Notes: generated from the letters alone by a model not told the origin. A stretch of DNA of 9,572 nucleotides from Actinomycetes bacterium (GCA_023462275.1 JAEWYD010000090.1:1-9572), one strand, 5' to 3'; shown: positions 1 through 5,462, counted from the stretch's first letter. Numbers and translations are program-made.

Positions 1-385
1 ACTTGAGGGTGACCGTGGCGCCGGCGCCCTCGAGGGCAGCCTTGGCCTTCTCGGCCGTCTCCTTGTTCGCGCCCTCCAGGACCGGCTTCGGGGCACCGTC
101 CACGAGGTCCTTGGCCTCCTTCAGGCCGAGGGACGTGAGCGCGCGCACCTCCTTGATGACCTGGATCTTCTTGTCGCCGGCGGCCTCGAGGACGACGTCG
201 AACTCCGTCTTCTCCTCGACCTCCTCCGCGGCGGCGGCCGGGCCGGCCGCGGCGGCCACGGCCGCGACGGGGGCAGCGGCGGTGACCTCGAAGACCTCCT
301 CGAACTTCTTCACGAAGTCCGAGAGCTCGATGAGGGTGAGCTCCTTGAACGCGTCGATGAGCTCGTCGATGGTGAGCTTCGCCAT
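1..385 (-). CDS. rplL: 50S ribosomal protein L7/L12 (stop codon cut by window edge)
   Basis: L7/L12 forms the dimeric stalk of the large ribosomal subunit and recruits and stimulates translational GTPases. The reading frame gives 128 residues, starting MAKLTIDELIDAFKEL and ending GAGATVTLK. The next base would be T, so only the last two bases of the stop codon lie outside the window. An N-terminal dimerisation helix region (about 1-33) is followed by an Ala/Pro/Val-rich flexible hinge (about 36-54). The C-terminal factor-binding domain (about 60-128) includes the conserved stretch KKIQVIKEVRALTSLGLKEA. The length is normal for the family. The ATG is preceded by AAAGGAA on the minus strand, a good ribosome-binding site. 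The gene lies 72 bases after rplJ, and the usual rplJL pair is cotranscribed and supplies the L10(L12)n stalk complex. Identification is from sequence and is secure. Confidence 0.97.
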   Translation of the reverse strand, partial: MAKLTIDELIDAFKELTLIELSDFVKKFEEVFEVTAAAPVAAVAAAAGPAAAAEEVEEKTEFDVVLEAAGDKKIQVIKEVRALTSLGLKEAKDLVDGAPKPVLEGANKETAEKAKAALEGAGATVTLK

Positions 386-457
386 GATGGCGTTCCTTTC
401 GGGTTGCCCTGCCGTGCGAACGGGCAGGTGTCGGTGGTTGACGAGGGGCGCCGGCCG

Positions 458-985
458 TCAGGCCGCCTGCTCCTCTGCCCGCTTCTCGCGCAGGGCATCG
501 ATGGTGCGCACGGCCTGGGCCGTGGACGCGGTGAACATGTAGGCGGCCTGGAACAGCTTGGCCTTCATGGCGCCTGCGGCCTTGGCCAGCAGGACCTCGC
601 GCGACTCGAGGTCGGCGAGCATGGTGATGTCCGCAGCGGTGGCCGGGTGGCCGTCGACGACGCCGCCCTTCACCACGAGCTGGGGGTTCGTCTTGGCGAA
701 GTCACGCAGCGTCTTGGCGACCTCCACCGGGTCGCCCGTCACGAAGGCGATGGCAGAGGGGCCGGCCAGCTGGTCGTCGAGGCCCTCGACGCCCGCCTGG
801 CGGGCCGCGATGGCCGACAGCGTGTTCTTCACCACGGCGTAGGTTGCGTTGCCGCTGAGCCCACGGCGCAGCTGCTTGAGCTGCGCCACCGAGAGGCCGC
901 GGTACTCGGTCAGCACGACAGCGCTGGCCTCACGGAACCGCTCGGTGAGCTCTTCGACCGCGGCTGCCTTGTCAGGCCTCGCCAT
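458..985 (-). CDS. rplJ: 50S ribosomal protein L10
   Basis: L10 anchors the L7/L12 dimers to 23S rRNA at the base of the ribosomal stalk. In the L10(L12)n complex it also represses its own operon by binding the mRNA leader. The protein has 175 residues. Its N-terminal rRNA-binding domain includes AVVLTEYRGLSVAQLKQLRR (22-41) and VKNTL (52-56), followed by the typical LAGPSAIAF (73-81). The C-terminal helix that carries L12 dimers is Ala-rich (about 133-175) and ends REKRAEEQAA. The ATG is preceded by GGAAGGAT on the minus strand. A leader of roughly 200 bases, with L10-leader motifs and a strong hairpin, separates it from rplA, so this gene probably has its own promoter and autoregulation. 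The 72-base gap to rplL holds only a short imperfect hairpin (about 409-427). Confidence 0.97.
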   Translation of the reverse strand: MARPDKAAAVEELTERFREASAVVLTEYRGLSVAQLKQLRRGLSGNATYAVVKNTLSAIAARQAGVEGLDDQLAGPSAIAFVTGDPVEVAKTLRDFAKTNPQLVVKGGVVDGHPATAADITMLADLESREVLLAKAAGAMKAKLFQAAYMFTASTAQAVRTIDALREKRAEEQAA

Positions 986-1043
986 GGCAATCCTTCCGAT
1001 GGTCGTCCCGCAGGGCGTCGATCACCGGGTCCAGACAGCAGAA

Positions 1044-1069
1044 GAGCCCCGTGCACAGGCGCGGGGCTC
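1044..1069 (-). terminator. Attenuator-like hairpin in the rplJL leader
   Basis: A perfect 8-bp stem, GAGCCCCG/CGGGGCTC, surrounds a 10-base loop. On the transcribed minus strand it is followed by the moderately U-rich TTCTGCTGTCT. It lies between the L10-leader core and rplJ, about 58 bases before the start codon. In Bacillus subtilis L10(L12) controls rplJL by transcription attenuation in this position, so this is the likely terminator of that switch. Function here is inferred; the U-tract is weaker than in low-GC bacteria. Confidence 0.55.
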
Positions 1070-1090
1070 GACAGGCGCCGGAGCACGTCC

Positions 1091-1182
1091 GGCACCACCG
1101 ATCTCTCACCTGCGCGGGCTCCCGCTGCTGCGGGACTTCGGTCCACTCCCGAACGGGAGCCGACGACCTGCGGTCTTGGGCG
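1091..1182 (-). ncRNA. Ribosomal protein L10 leader (cis-regulatory RNA)
   Basis: On the minus strand the leader carries CCCAAGACCGCAGGTCG (1164-1180) and, further on, GCGCAGGTGAGAG (1103-1115). These are the paired conserved motifs I associate with L10 leaders, including the purine-rich kink-turn-like part. Between them lie two perfect 6-bp hairpins, one at 1146-1159 and one at 1120-1135. ACCG at the 5' motif can pair with CGGT at 1097-1100 to close the domain. It sits just upstream of rplJ, where L10(L12)n is known to bind and repress in several phyla. A further 9-bp hairpin (1074-1096, one G-U pair) follows before the attenuator-like stem. The assignment rests on motif recall, not on a covariance-model hit. 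Confidence 0.75.
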
Positions 1183-1188
1183 TCGACC

Positions 1189-1217
1189 AGACTACGCGAC
1201 GTCGTCGGACGGGCCAA
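1189..1217 (-). promoter_or_regulatory. Candidate sigma-70-type promoter for rplJL
   Basis: On the minus strand TTGGCC (-35, 4 of 6 to TTGACA) is followed by a 17-base spacer and TAGTCT (-10, fits TAnnnT). Transcription would start near 1182, almost exactly where the L10-leader motif begins. That agreement is the main support. The promoter would uncouple rplJL from the upstream rplKA transcript. Confidence 0.55.
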
Positions 1218-1252
1218 ATCCCGCGCGACGTCCGCGGGCACAGGAACGCCGA

Positions 1253-1280
1253 AGGGCCCGGACCGAACGGTCCGGGCCCT
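1253..1280 (-). terminator. Strong hairpin after rplA, probable terminator
   Basis: A perfect 12-bp inverted repeat, AGGGCCCGGACC/GGTCCGGGCCCT, has a 4-base loop (GTTC on the minus strand). It begins 20 bases after the rplA stop codon and lies upstream of the rplJL promoter. No U-tract follows on the minus strand (TTCGGCGTTCC), which is common for terminators in high-GC actinobacteria. Because the stem is symmetrical it could act in either direction, but only the minus strand carries a gene ending here. Confidence 0.7.
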
Positions 1281-1300
1281 CCACGCGTCAGCTGCCGTCG

Positions 1301-2020
1301 TCAGGCCGCGTCGCCCTCCTGGAGGAGGTTGCGGGTGCGGTTCGGGTCGAGCGGGATGCTCGGGCCCATGCTCGTCGCCATGAAGGCCTTCAGCACGTAG
1401 CGGCCCTTCGAGGCGGCCGGCTTGAGCCGCAGGATCTCGTCGAGCGCGGCCGCGTAGTTCTCCACGAGCGCCGTCTCGTCGAAGGAGACCTTGCCCACGA
1501 TGAAGTGGAGGTTCCCGTGCTTGTCGACGCGGAACTCGATCTTGCCGCCCTTGATGTCCGTGACCGCCTTGGCGACGTCCATGGTGACCGTGCCGGTCTT
1601 CGGGTTCGGCATGAGGCCGCGCGGGCCGAGGATCTTGCCGAGGCGACCGACCTTGCCCATCAGGTCCGGCGTCGCGACCGCGGCGTCGAAGTCGGTGTAG
1701 CCGGCGGCCACCTTCTCGATGAGCTCGTCGCCACCGACCTCGTCGGCGCCGGCGGCACGGGCCTGCTCCGCACGCTCACCGTTCGCGAAGACGAGCACGC
1801 GGGCCGTCTTGCCCGTGCCGTGCGGGAGGTTGACCGTGCCGCGGACCATCTGGTCCGCCTTGCGCGGGTCGACGCCGAGGCGGAAGGCGACCTCCACGGT
1901 CGCGTCGTACTTCGTCACGGACGTCTGCTTCGCCAGCCGGACAGCCTCCAGGGGCCCGTACAGCCGCTCCCGGTCGATCTTCTCGGCGGCGTCGCGGTAC
2001 GCCTTGCTGCGCTGCGTCAT
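1301..2020 (-). CDS. rplA: 50S ribosomal protein L1
   Basis: L1 forms the mobile stalk near the ribosomal E site, helps move deacylated tRNA out, and in many bacteria represses its own rplKA mRNA. The protein has 239 residues, usual for the family. Conserved elements include the start MTQRSKAYRDAAEKIDRERL, RLGVDPRKADQMVRGTVNLP (47-66), and the signature GPRGLMPNPKTGTV (132-145). KGGKIEFRVDKHGNLHFIVGK (157-177) precedes the final domain, with FMATSMGPSIPLDP near the C-terminus. The ATG is preceded by AAGGAG eight bases upstream on the minus strand, an excellent ribosome-binding site. It follows rplK after 119 bases that hold three perfect hairpins, so RNA-level control between L11 and L1 is possible. 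A strong hairpin just after the stop codon probably ends the transcript. Confidence 0.98.
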   Translation of the reverse strand: MTQRSKAYRDAAEKIDRERLYGPLEAVRLAKQTSVTKYDATVEVAFRLGVDPRKADQMVRGTVNLPHGTGKTARVLVFANGERAEQARAAGADEVGGDELIEKVAAGYTDFDAAVATPDLMGKVGRLGKILGPRGLMPNPKTGTVTMDVAKAVTDIKGGKIEFRVDKHGNLHFIVGKVSFDETALVENYAAALDEILRLKPAASKGRYVLKAFMATSMGPSIPLDPNRTRNLLQEGDAA

Positions 2021-2053
2021 CTGCTCTTCTCCTTGTCAGCAGTCGTGGTCGAC

Positions 2054-2133
2054 GGGCCAGCGCCTGGCCCTGCCACTCGCCCGGGACGGCGTCCCGGGCG
2101 TCGTACCCGGGGGCCGAGGTCCTCGGCCCCCGG
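2054..2133 (-). repeat. Three tandem perfect hairpins between rplK and rplA
   Basis: Three uninterrupted stems follow one another in the 119-base gap. The first has 7 bp with a 3-base loop (2054-2070). The second has 10 bp with a 3-base loop (2078-2100). The third has at least 11 bp with a 5-base loop (2107-2133). The third begins only 6 bases after the rplK stop on the minus strand. None has a following U-tract. They could be partial terminators, processing or stability elements, or a protein-binding site. Their sequences differ from one another, so they are not copies of one repeat. The structure is seen; the function is not known. Confidence 0.75.
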
Positions 2134-2139
2134 ACGGTC

Positions 2140-2571
2140 TCAGCCCTGGACGGTGATGCCCATCGAGCGGGCCGTGCCCGCCACGATCTTCATCGCGGCC
2201 TCGATGTCGTTCGCGTTGAGGTCCTCGAGCTTGGTCTGGGCGATCTCGCGCACCTGGTCCTGCGTCAGCGACGCGACCTTGGTGGTGTGCGGGGTCGGCG
2301 AGCCCTTGGCCACACCGGCGGCCTTCTTGATCAGCTCGGCGGCCGGCGGGGTCTTCGTCACGAACGTGAACGAGCGGTCCTCGTAGACCGTGATCTCGAC
2401 CGGGATGACGTTGCCGCGCTGGGCCTCGGTCGCCGCGTTGTAGGCCTTGCAGAACTCCATGATGTTGACGCCGTGCTGACCGAGCGCCGGGCCGATGGGC
2501 GGCGCGGGGGTCGCAGCTCCGGCGTTGATCTGGAGCTTGATGAGGCCGGTGACCTTCTTCTTGGGGGGCAT
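2140..2571 (-). CDS. rplK: 50S ribosomal protein L11
   Basis: L11 binds the GTPase-associated centre of 23S rRNA, takes part in factor-dependent steps and is needed for RelA-type stringent signalling. The 143-residue protein starts MPPKKKVTGLIKLQINAGAA. It carries the family signature PAPPIGPALGQHGVNIMEFC (22-41), then the linker and the C-terminal rRNA-binding domain (about 75-143) with KVASLTQDQVREIAQ and the end SMGITVQG. The length matches the family. The ATG is preceded by GGAAGG on the minus strand. It lies 90 bases after nusG with no clear promoter of its own, so readthrough from the tRNA-Trp/secE/nusG transcript is likely. A hairpin right after nusG (2626-2649) may modulate that readthrough. 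Confidence 0.98.
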   Translation of the reverse strand: MPPKKKVTGLIKLQINAGAATPAPPIGPALGQHGVNIMEFCKAYNAATEAQRGNVIPVEITVYEDRSFTFVTKTPPAAELIKKAAGVAKGSPTPHTTKVASLTQDQVREIAQTKLEDLNANDIEAAMKIVAGTARSMGITVQG

Positions 2572-2625
2572 GACGCCTTCCGTTCGTTCGTGGGCCGACG
2601 CCGTGGGCGATGACCCGGTTGCAGT

Positions 2626-2649
2626 GCCCGACCGCGGTCGCGGCCGGGC
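2626..2649 (-). terminator. Hairpin between nusG and rplK
   Basis: On the minus strand, 12 bases after the nusG stop, GCCCG-x-CCGC pairs with GCGG-x-CGGGC around a GACC loop. This gives 9 bp with one internal mismatch. No U-tract follows. It may be a weak terminator or attenuator that sets the ratio of nusG to rplKA transcript, or a processing site. The alternative 12-bp palindrome CGACCGCGGTCG (2629-2640) overlaps it. Confidence 0.4.
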
Positions 2650-2661
2650 GGGGAGCTCGAC

Positions 2662-3489
2662 TCAGATCTTGGCGACCTGGTTGAACGACAGCTCGACCGG
2701 GGTCTCCCGGCCGAAGATCGAGACGAGCACCTTGAGCTTCTGGTTCTCCGCGTTGATCTCGGAGATCGTCGCGGGGAGCGTGTCGAAGGGGCCGTCGGTG
2801 ACGGTGACCGACTCGCCGACCGTGAAGTCCACGTCGATCGTCGGGGTGCCCGCCGCCGGCTTGCTGGTGGCCGACACGGGGACGTCCAGCGTCGGCGCGA
2901 GCATCGAGAACACCTCGTCGAGCGTCAGCGGCACGGGCTGGTGGGTGTGACCCACGAACCCCGTCACGCCCGGCGTGTGCCGGACGGCGCCCCACGACTC
3001 GTCGGTGAGGTCCATGCGGACGAGGACGTAGCCGGGGATCCGCACGCGGCGCACGGTCTTGCGCTGCGCGTTCTTGATCTCGACGACCTCCTCCATGGGC
3101 ACCTCGACCTGGAAGATGTAGTCCTCCATGTTGAGGCTCTGGATGCGGTTCTCCAGGTTCGCCTTCACGCGGTTCTCGTACCCCGCGTAGGAGTGGATCA
3201 CGTACCAGTCGCCGAGCTCGCGACGCAGCCGGGCCTTGAACGCGGCGACCGGGTCGGTCTCCTCGTCCGGCTCCTCGGCGGCCGGCTCGGGCTCGTCGGT
3301 CACCACGTCGGCAGAGCCGTCGTCCGGGGCGCCGTCGTCCGACGCGCCGTCGTCGGAGGCGCCGTCGTCCGACGCGCTCTCGTCCGCGTCCAGGGCGGTC
3401 TCGTCGGCACCGAGGTCACCGTCGGCGACCGCGTCGTCGTCGAACGACGTCGGCTCCTGCTCGGTGGGGTCCTGCGGCTCGAGGGTCAC
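2662..3489 (-). CDS. nusG: Transcription termination/antitermination factor NusG
   Basis: NusG binds RNA polymerase and sets elongation, pausing and Rho-dependent termination; it also links polymerase to the ribosome. The protein has 275 residues, against about 180 for the Escherichia coli form. The first 93 or so are an acidic, low-complexity extension rich in Asp, Glu, Ala and Ser, as in other actinobacterial NusG proteins. It includes four near-repeats of A-S/P-D-D-G (about 39-58) encoded by a 15-base DNA repeat. The NGN domain starts at WYVIHSYAGYENRVKANL (95-112) and includes RRVRIPGYVLVRMDL (147-161) and the TPGVTGFVG motif (172-180). The KOW domain is at the C-terminus (about 222-275: VGESVTVTDGPFDTLPATI to the end). 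The start is GTG with a modest AGCAGG upstream. It follows secE after 47 bases. Confidence 0.97.
   Translation of the reverse strand: MTLEPQDPTEQEPTSFDDDAVADGDLGADETALDADESASDDGASDDGASDDGAPDDGSADVVTDEPEPAAEEPDEETDPVAAFKARLRRELGDWYVIHSYAGYENRVKANLENRIQSLNMEDYIFQVEVPMEEVVEIKNAQRKTVRRVRIPGYVLVRMDLTDESWGAVRHTPGVTGFVGHTHQPVPLTLDEVFSMLAPTLDVPVSATSKPAAGTPTIDVDFTVGESVTVTDGPFDTLPATISEINAENQKLKVLVSIFGRETPVELSFNQVAKI
3316..3375 (-). repeat. 15-base tandem repeat in the nusG acidic region
   Basis: Four consecutive 15-base units (3316-3330, 3331-3345, 3346-3360, 3361-3375) share the core GCCGTCGTC on the plus strand. Units 2 and 4 are identical. A degenerate fifth unit follows (3376-3390). The period is a multiple of three, so copy-number change would add or remove five residues (A-S/P-D-D-G) without a frameshift. 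Confidence 0.85.
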
Positions 3490-3536
3490 GGGTGGAAACC
3501 TGCTTTCTACGTCGGGGAAGCGCGGCCGGGTACGGC

Positions 3537-3815
3537 TCAGCCGAACACCAGGCTGGTGAGCGACCCGACGCCGAGGTCGACGACGGTCACGAACGCCATG
3601 ACGAGCGCGACGAACACGATCACCGCCGTGGCGTAGTTGATGAGGTCCCTGCGGGTGGGCCAGACGACCTTCTTCAGCTCGGCGCCGACCTGGCGCACGA
3701 ACCGGGCGATCCGCTGGGCGACGTTGAGCTTGGCGTCCTTGCCGCGCGCGGGGCGCGGCGCAGGACGACGGGTGCCGTCAGCGCCCGTGGCGCCAGCCCG
3801 TGCGGATTCGCTCAC
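3537..3815 (-). CDS. secE: Preprotein translocase subunit SecE
   Basis: SecE is the small clamp subunit of the SecYEG protein-export channel in the cytoplasmic membrane. The chosen GTG start at 3815 gives 92 residues beginning VSESARAGATGADG (initiator read as Met). A disordered Ala/Arg/Pro-rich lead precedes the conserved amphipathic part RFVRQVGAELKKVVWPTRRD (about 36-55). One membrane segment follows (about 58-82: INYATAVIVFVALVMAFVTVV). This is the short, single-span actinobacterial form. A GGTGGGA sits shortly upstream of the start. A second in-frame GTG four codons earlier (3827) is possible. The frame stays open further upstream, but that part would read through the tRNA-Trp gene and is rejected. 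It lies between tRNA-Trp and nusG, the usual actinobacterial order. Confidence 0.93.
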   Translation of the reverse strand: MSESARAGATGADGTRRPAPRPARGKDAKLNVAQRIARFVRQVGAELKKVVWPTRRDLINYATAVIVFVALVMAFVTVVDLGVGSLTSLVFG

Positions 3816-3873
3816 TGTTCGTCCCACCGTCTCGTGTCGACGTGCCGTGCCCCCGCGGCAGGGGCCGTACCAC

Positions 3874-3889
3874 CCGTCCGTGCGGACGG
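3874..3889 (-). other. Hairpin in the tRNA-Trp to secE spacer
   Basis: The perfect dyad CCGTCCG/CGGACGG, separated by two bases, lies 7 bases after the tRNA 3' end on the minus strand. A second stem, GCCCC/GGGGC, lies at 3849-3865. With no U-tract, these are more likely processing or spacing structures than full terminators, since secE seems to depend on the upstream promoter. This is inference from layout. Confidence 0.4.
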
Positions 3890-3895
3890 AGCTTG

Positions 3896-3968
3896 CAGGG
3901 CAGGAGGGACTCGAACCCACAACCGCCGGTTTTGGAGACCGGTGCGCTGCCAATTGCGCCACTGCCCT
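3896..3968 (-). tRNA. trpT: tRNA-Trp (anticodon CCA)
   Basis: The 73-base gene folds fully. The acceptor stem is AGGGCAG/CTGCCCT with discriminator G73, followed by T8-G9. The D stem is GCGC/GCGC around AATTGGCA, with A26 next. The anticodon stem is CCGGT/ACCGG with loop CTCCAAA, so the anticodon is CCA at 3935-3933. The variable loop is CGGTT and the T loop TTCGAGT. The T stem, GTGGG/CCCTC, has a U50-U64 mismatch, an oddity. The CCA end is not encoded (CAA follows), as is normal for actinobacteria. It lies between the promoter at 4045-4073 and secE, and is probably cut from a shared precursor. Confidence 0.97.
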
Positions 3969-4044
3969 TCGGCGACCCGGTCCGACGACGGTGCGTCACC
4001 TCCGAGGCGCGCACCATCACGGCGGACGTAGCCACCAGCCGACG

Positions 4045-4073
4045 AGTGTACGTGCTCGGCGGCCCTGGGTCGA
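4045..4073 (-). promoter_or_regulatory. Candidate promoter for tRNA-Trp/secE/nusG
   Basis: On the minus strand TCGACC (-35, 4 of 6 to TTGACA) is followed by a 17-base spacer and TACACT (-10, 4 of 6 to TATAAT, fits TAnnnT). The start would be near 4038, giving a leader of about 70 bases before the tRNA. That leader contains a GGTGCG/CGCACC stem (3990-4015). It lies in the divergent gap with the aminotransferase gene. Confidence 0.55.
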
Positions 4074-4136
4074 ACGCCTCCTTCCGGGCACCGTCCCCGG
4101 CCGTGAGAAAGCCTGGGCCCTCGGGGGCCGCTCTGC

Positions 4137-4142
4137 CAGTAT
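4137..4142 (+). promoter_or_regulatory. Possible -10 element for a leaderless aminotransferase mRNA
   Basis: CAGTAT stands six bases before the GTG at 4149, and no ribosome-binding sequence is visible between them. A -10 element six to nine bases before the start codon is the pattern of leaderless transcripts, which are common in actinobacteria. No convincing -35 is seen near 4113-4118. A single motif of this size is weak evidence. Confidence 0.35.
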
Positions 4143-4148
4143 TGCCCC

Positions 4149-5369
4149 GTGACCGAGCCCGCCGCCCCGCACGCCCGCATCTCCGCCCGCATCGCCGCCA
4201 TCGCGGAGTCCGCCACCCTCGCCGTCGACGCCAAGGCCAAGGCGCTCAAGGCCGCCGGTCGCCCGGTGATCGGGTTCGGCGCCGGGGAGCCCGACTTCCC
4301 CACGCCCCAGTACATCGTGGACGCGGCCGTGGCCGCCTGCGCGGACCCGGCCAACCACCGCTACACGCCCGCCGCTGGCCTGCCCGTCCTCCGCGAGGCC
4401 ATCGCCGCCAAGACCCTGCGCGACTCCGGCTACGAGGTGAACCCCAACCAGGTGCTCGTCACCAACGGCGGCAAGCAGGCCGTCTTCCAGGCGTTCGCCA
4501 CCGTCGTCGACCAGGGTGACGAGGTGCTGCTGCCGGCGCCCTACTGGACGACCTACCCCGAGGCGATCCGGCTGGCCGGCGGCGTGCCGGTGGAGGTCTT
4601 CGCGGGCGCCGACCAGGGCTACCTCGTGACCGTCGAGCAGCTCGAGGCCGCCCGCACGCCGCGCACCAAGGCCCTGCTGTTCTGCTCGCCGTCCAACCCG
4701 ACCGGGGCCGTGTACACGCCCGAGCAGACCGAGGAGATCGGCCGCTGGGCGCTCGAGCACGGCATCTGGGTGATCACCGACGAGATCTACGAGCACCTCG
4801 TGTACGACGGCGTCACGGCCAGCCACGTCGTCGCCGTCGTGCCGGAGCTCGCCGACACGACCATCGTGCTCAACGGCGTCGCGAAGACCTACGCGATGAC
4901 GGGGTGGCGGGTCGGCTGGATGCTCGGCCCGGTCGACGTCATCAAGGCCGCGACCAACCTGCAGTCCCACCTCTCGTCGAACGTGGCGAACGTCTCCCAG
5001 CGGGCCGCGCTCGCCGCCGTCGCCGGCGACCTCTCCGCGGCCGCCCAGATGCGGGAGGCCTTCGACCGGCGCCGGCGCACCATCGTCCGGATGCTCTCCG
5101 AGATCGACGGCGTCGTCTGCCCGACGCCGCAGGGCGCCTTCTACGTCTACCCGAGCGTCGAGGGGGTGCTCGGCCGCACGATCCGCGGCCGCACGCCCGC
5201 CACGTCCGCGGAGCTCGCCGCGCTCATCCTCGACGAGGCGGAGGTCGCCGTCGTGCCCGGCGAGGCGTTCGGACCGAGCGGTTACGTCCGGCTCTCCTAC
5301 GCCATGGGTGACGACGACATCGTCGAGGGCGTCGGCCGCATCCAGGCCCTGCTGGCCGAGGCCGAGTAA
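4149..5369 (+). CDS. aspC: PLP-dependent aspartate-type aminotransferase
   Basis: This fold-type I class I/II aminotransferase moves an amino group between an amino acid and 2-oxoglutarate or oxaloacetate in the cytoplasm. The 406-residue protein has the normal family length. GFGAGEPDFPTP (42-53) is the N-terminal substrate-loop motif. TNGGKQA (105-111) binds the cofactor phosphate, with Y132-W133 stacking on the ring. SNPTG (182-186), D211 and Y214 contact PLP. K246 in VAKTYAMTGWRVGW forms the Schiff base, with R254 at the phosphate. R381 in YVRLSYA binds the substrate carboxylate. These fit the Thermus-type aspartate/prephenate subgroup, so aspartate is the likely but unproved substrate. 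The residue before the catalytic Lys is Ala, where Ser is more usual. The start is GTG without a clear ribosome-binding site. The gene is divergent from tRNA-Trp and ends before a strong dyad. Confidence 0.9.
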   Translation: MTEPAAPHARISARIAAIAESATLAVDAKAKALKAAGRPVIGFGAGEPDFPTPQYIVDAAVAACADPANHRYTPAAGLPVLREAIAAKTLRDSGYEVNPNQVLVTNGGKQAVFQAFATVVDQGDEVLLPAPYWTTYPEAIRLAGGVPVEVFAGADQGYLVTVEQLEAARTPRTKALLFCSPSNPTGAVYTPEQTEEIGRWALEHGIWVITDEIYEHLVYDGVTASHVVAVVPELADTTIVLNGVAKTYAMTGWRVGWMLGPVDVIKAATNLQSHLSSNVANVSQRAALAAVAGDLSAAAQMREAFDRRRRTIVRMLSEIDGVVCPTPQGAFYVYPSVEGVLGRTIRGRTPATSAELAALILDEAEVAVVPGEAFGPSGYVRLSYAMGDDDIVEGVGRIQALLAEAE

Positions 5370-5381
5370 CCGGCGGTCACG

Positions 5382-5409
5382 CCGGTGTCCACCGTTCGGT
5401 GGACACCGG
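5382..5409 (+). terminator. 13-bp perfect inverted repeat after the aminotransferase gene
   Basis: CCGGTGTCCACCG and CGGTGGACACCGG are separated by TT. The repeat lies 12 bases after the aminotransferase stop and 53 bases before the ABC operon. As RNA it would be a very stable hairpin and a plausible terminator, although no U-tract follows. A third copy of GTCCACCGG occurs at 5415-5423. The right arm contains TGGACA (5400-5405), which resembles a -35 box, so it could also be an operator for the operon downstream. A smaller stem (5370-5385) overlaps and would exclude it. Confidence 0.65.
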
Positions 5410-5462
5410 ATCCCGTCCACCGGTTCTGTCGGCGGGCAGGGGCCGGACGTCAGGGTTGAGGC

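Noticed and set aside
404..2386. Open frame of 660 codons on the plus strand across rplJ and rplA
   Set aside because: It is antisense to two certain ribosomal protein genes, its translation has no family resemblance and is rich in Arg/Gly/Ala/Leu, and long shadow frames are expected at this G+C.
3316..3390. 15-base repeats as a CRISPR array
   Set aside because: There are no spacers; units are directly adjacent, short, in frame and inside nusG.
3816..3962. Longer SecE starting within tRNA-Trp
   Set aside because: The extra residues are a translation of the tRNA gene and spacer, and SecE proteins of this group are about 80-100 residues.
3890..3975. tRNA-Trp 3' end as an integration site
   Set aside because: No integrase gene and no second copy of the tRNA 3' end is seen in the window; the flanks are conserved housekeeping genes.
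4017..5420. Open frame of 467 codons on the minus strand opposite the aminotransferase gene
   Set aside because: It mirrors the codon structure of a gene with every catalytic motif present; the protein is a low-complexity Asp/Gly/Arg/Leu string.
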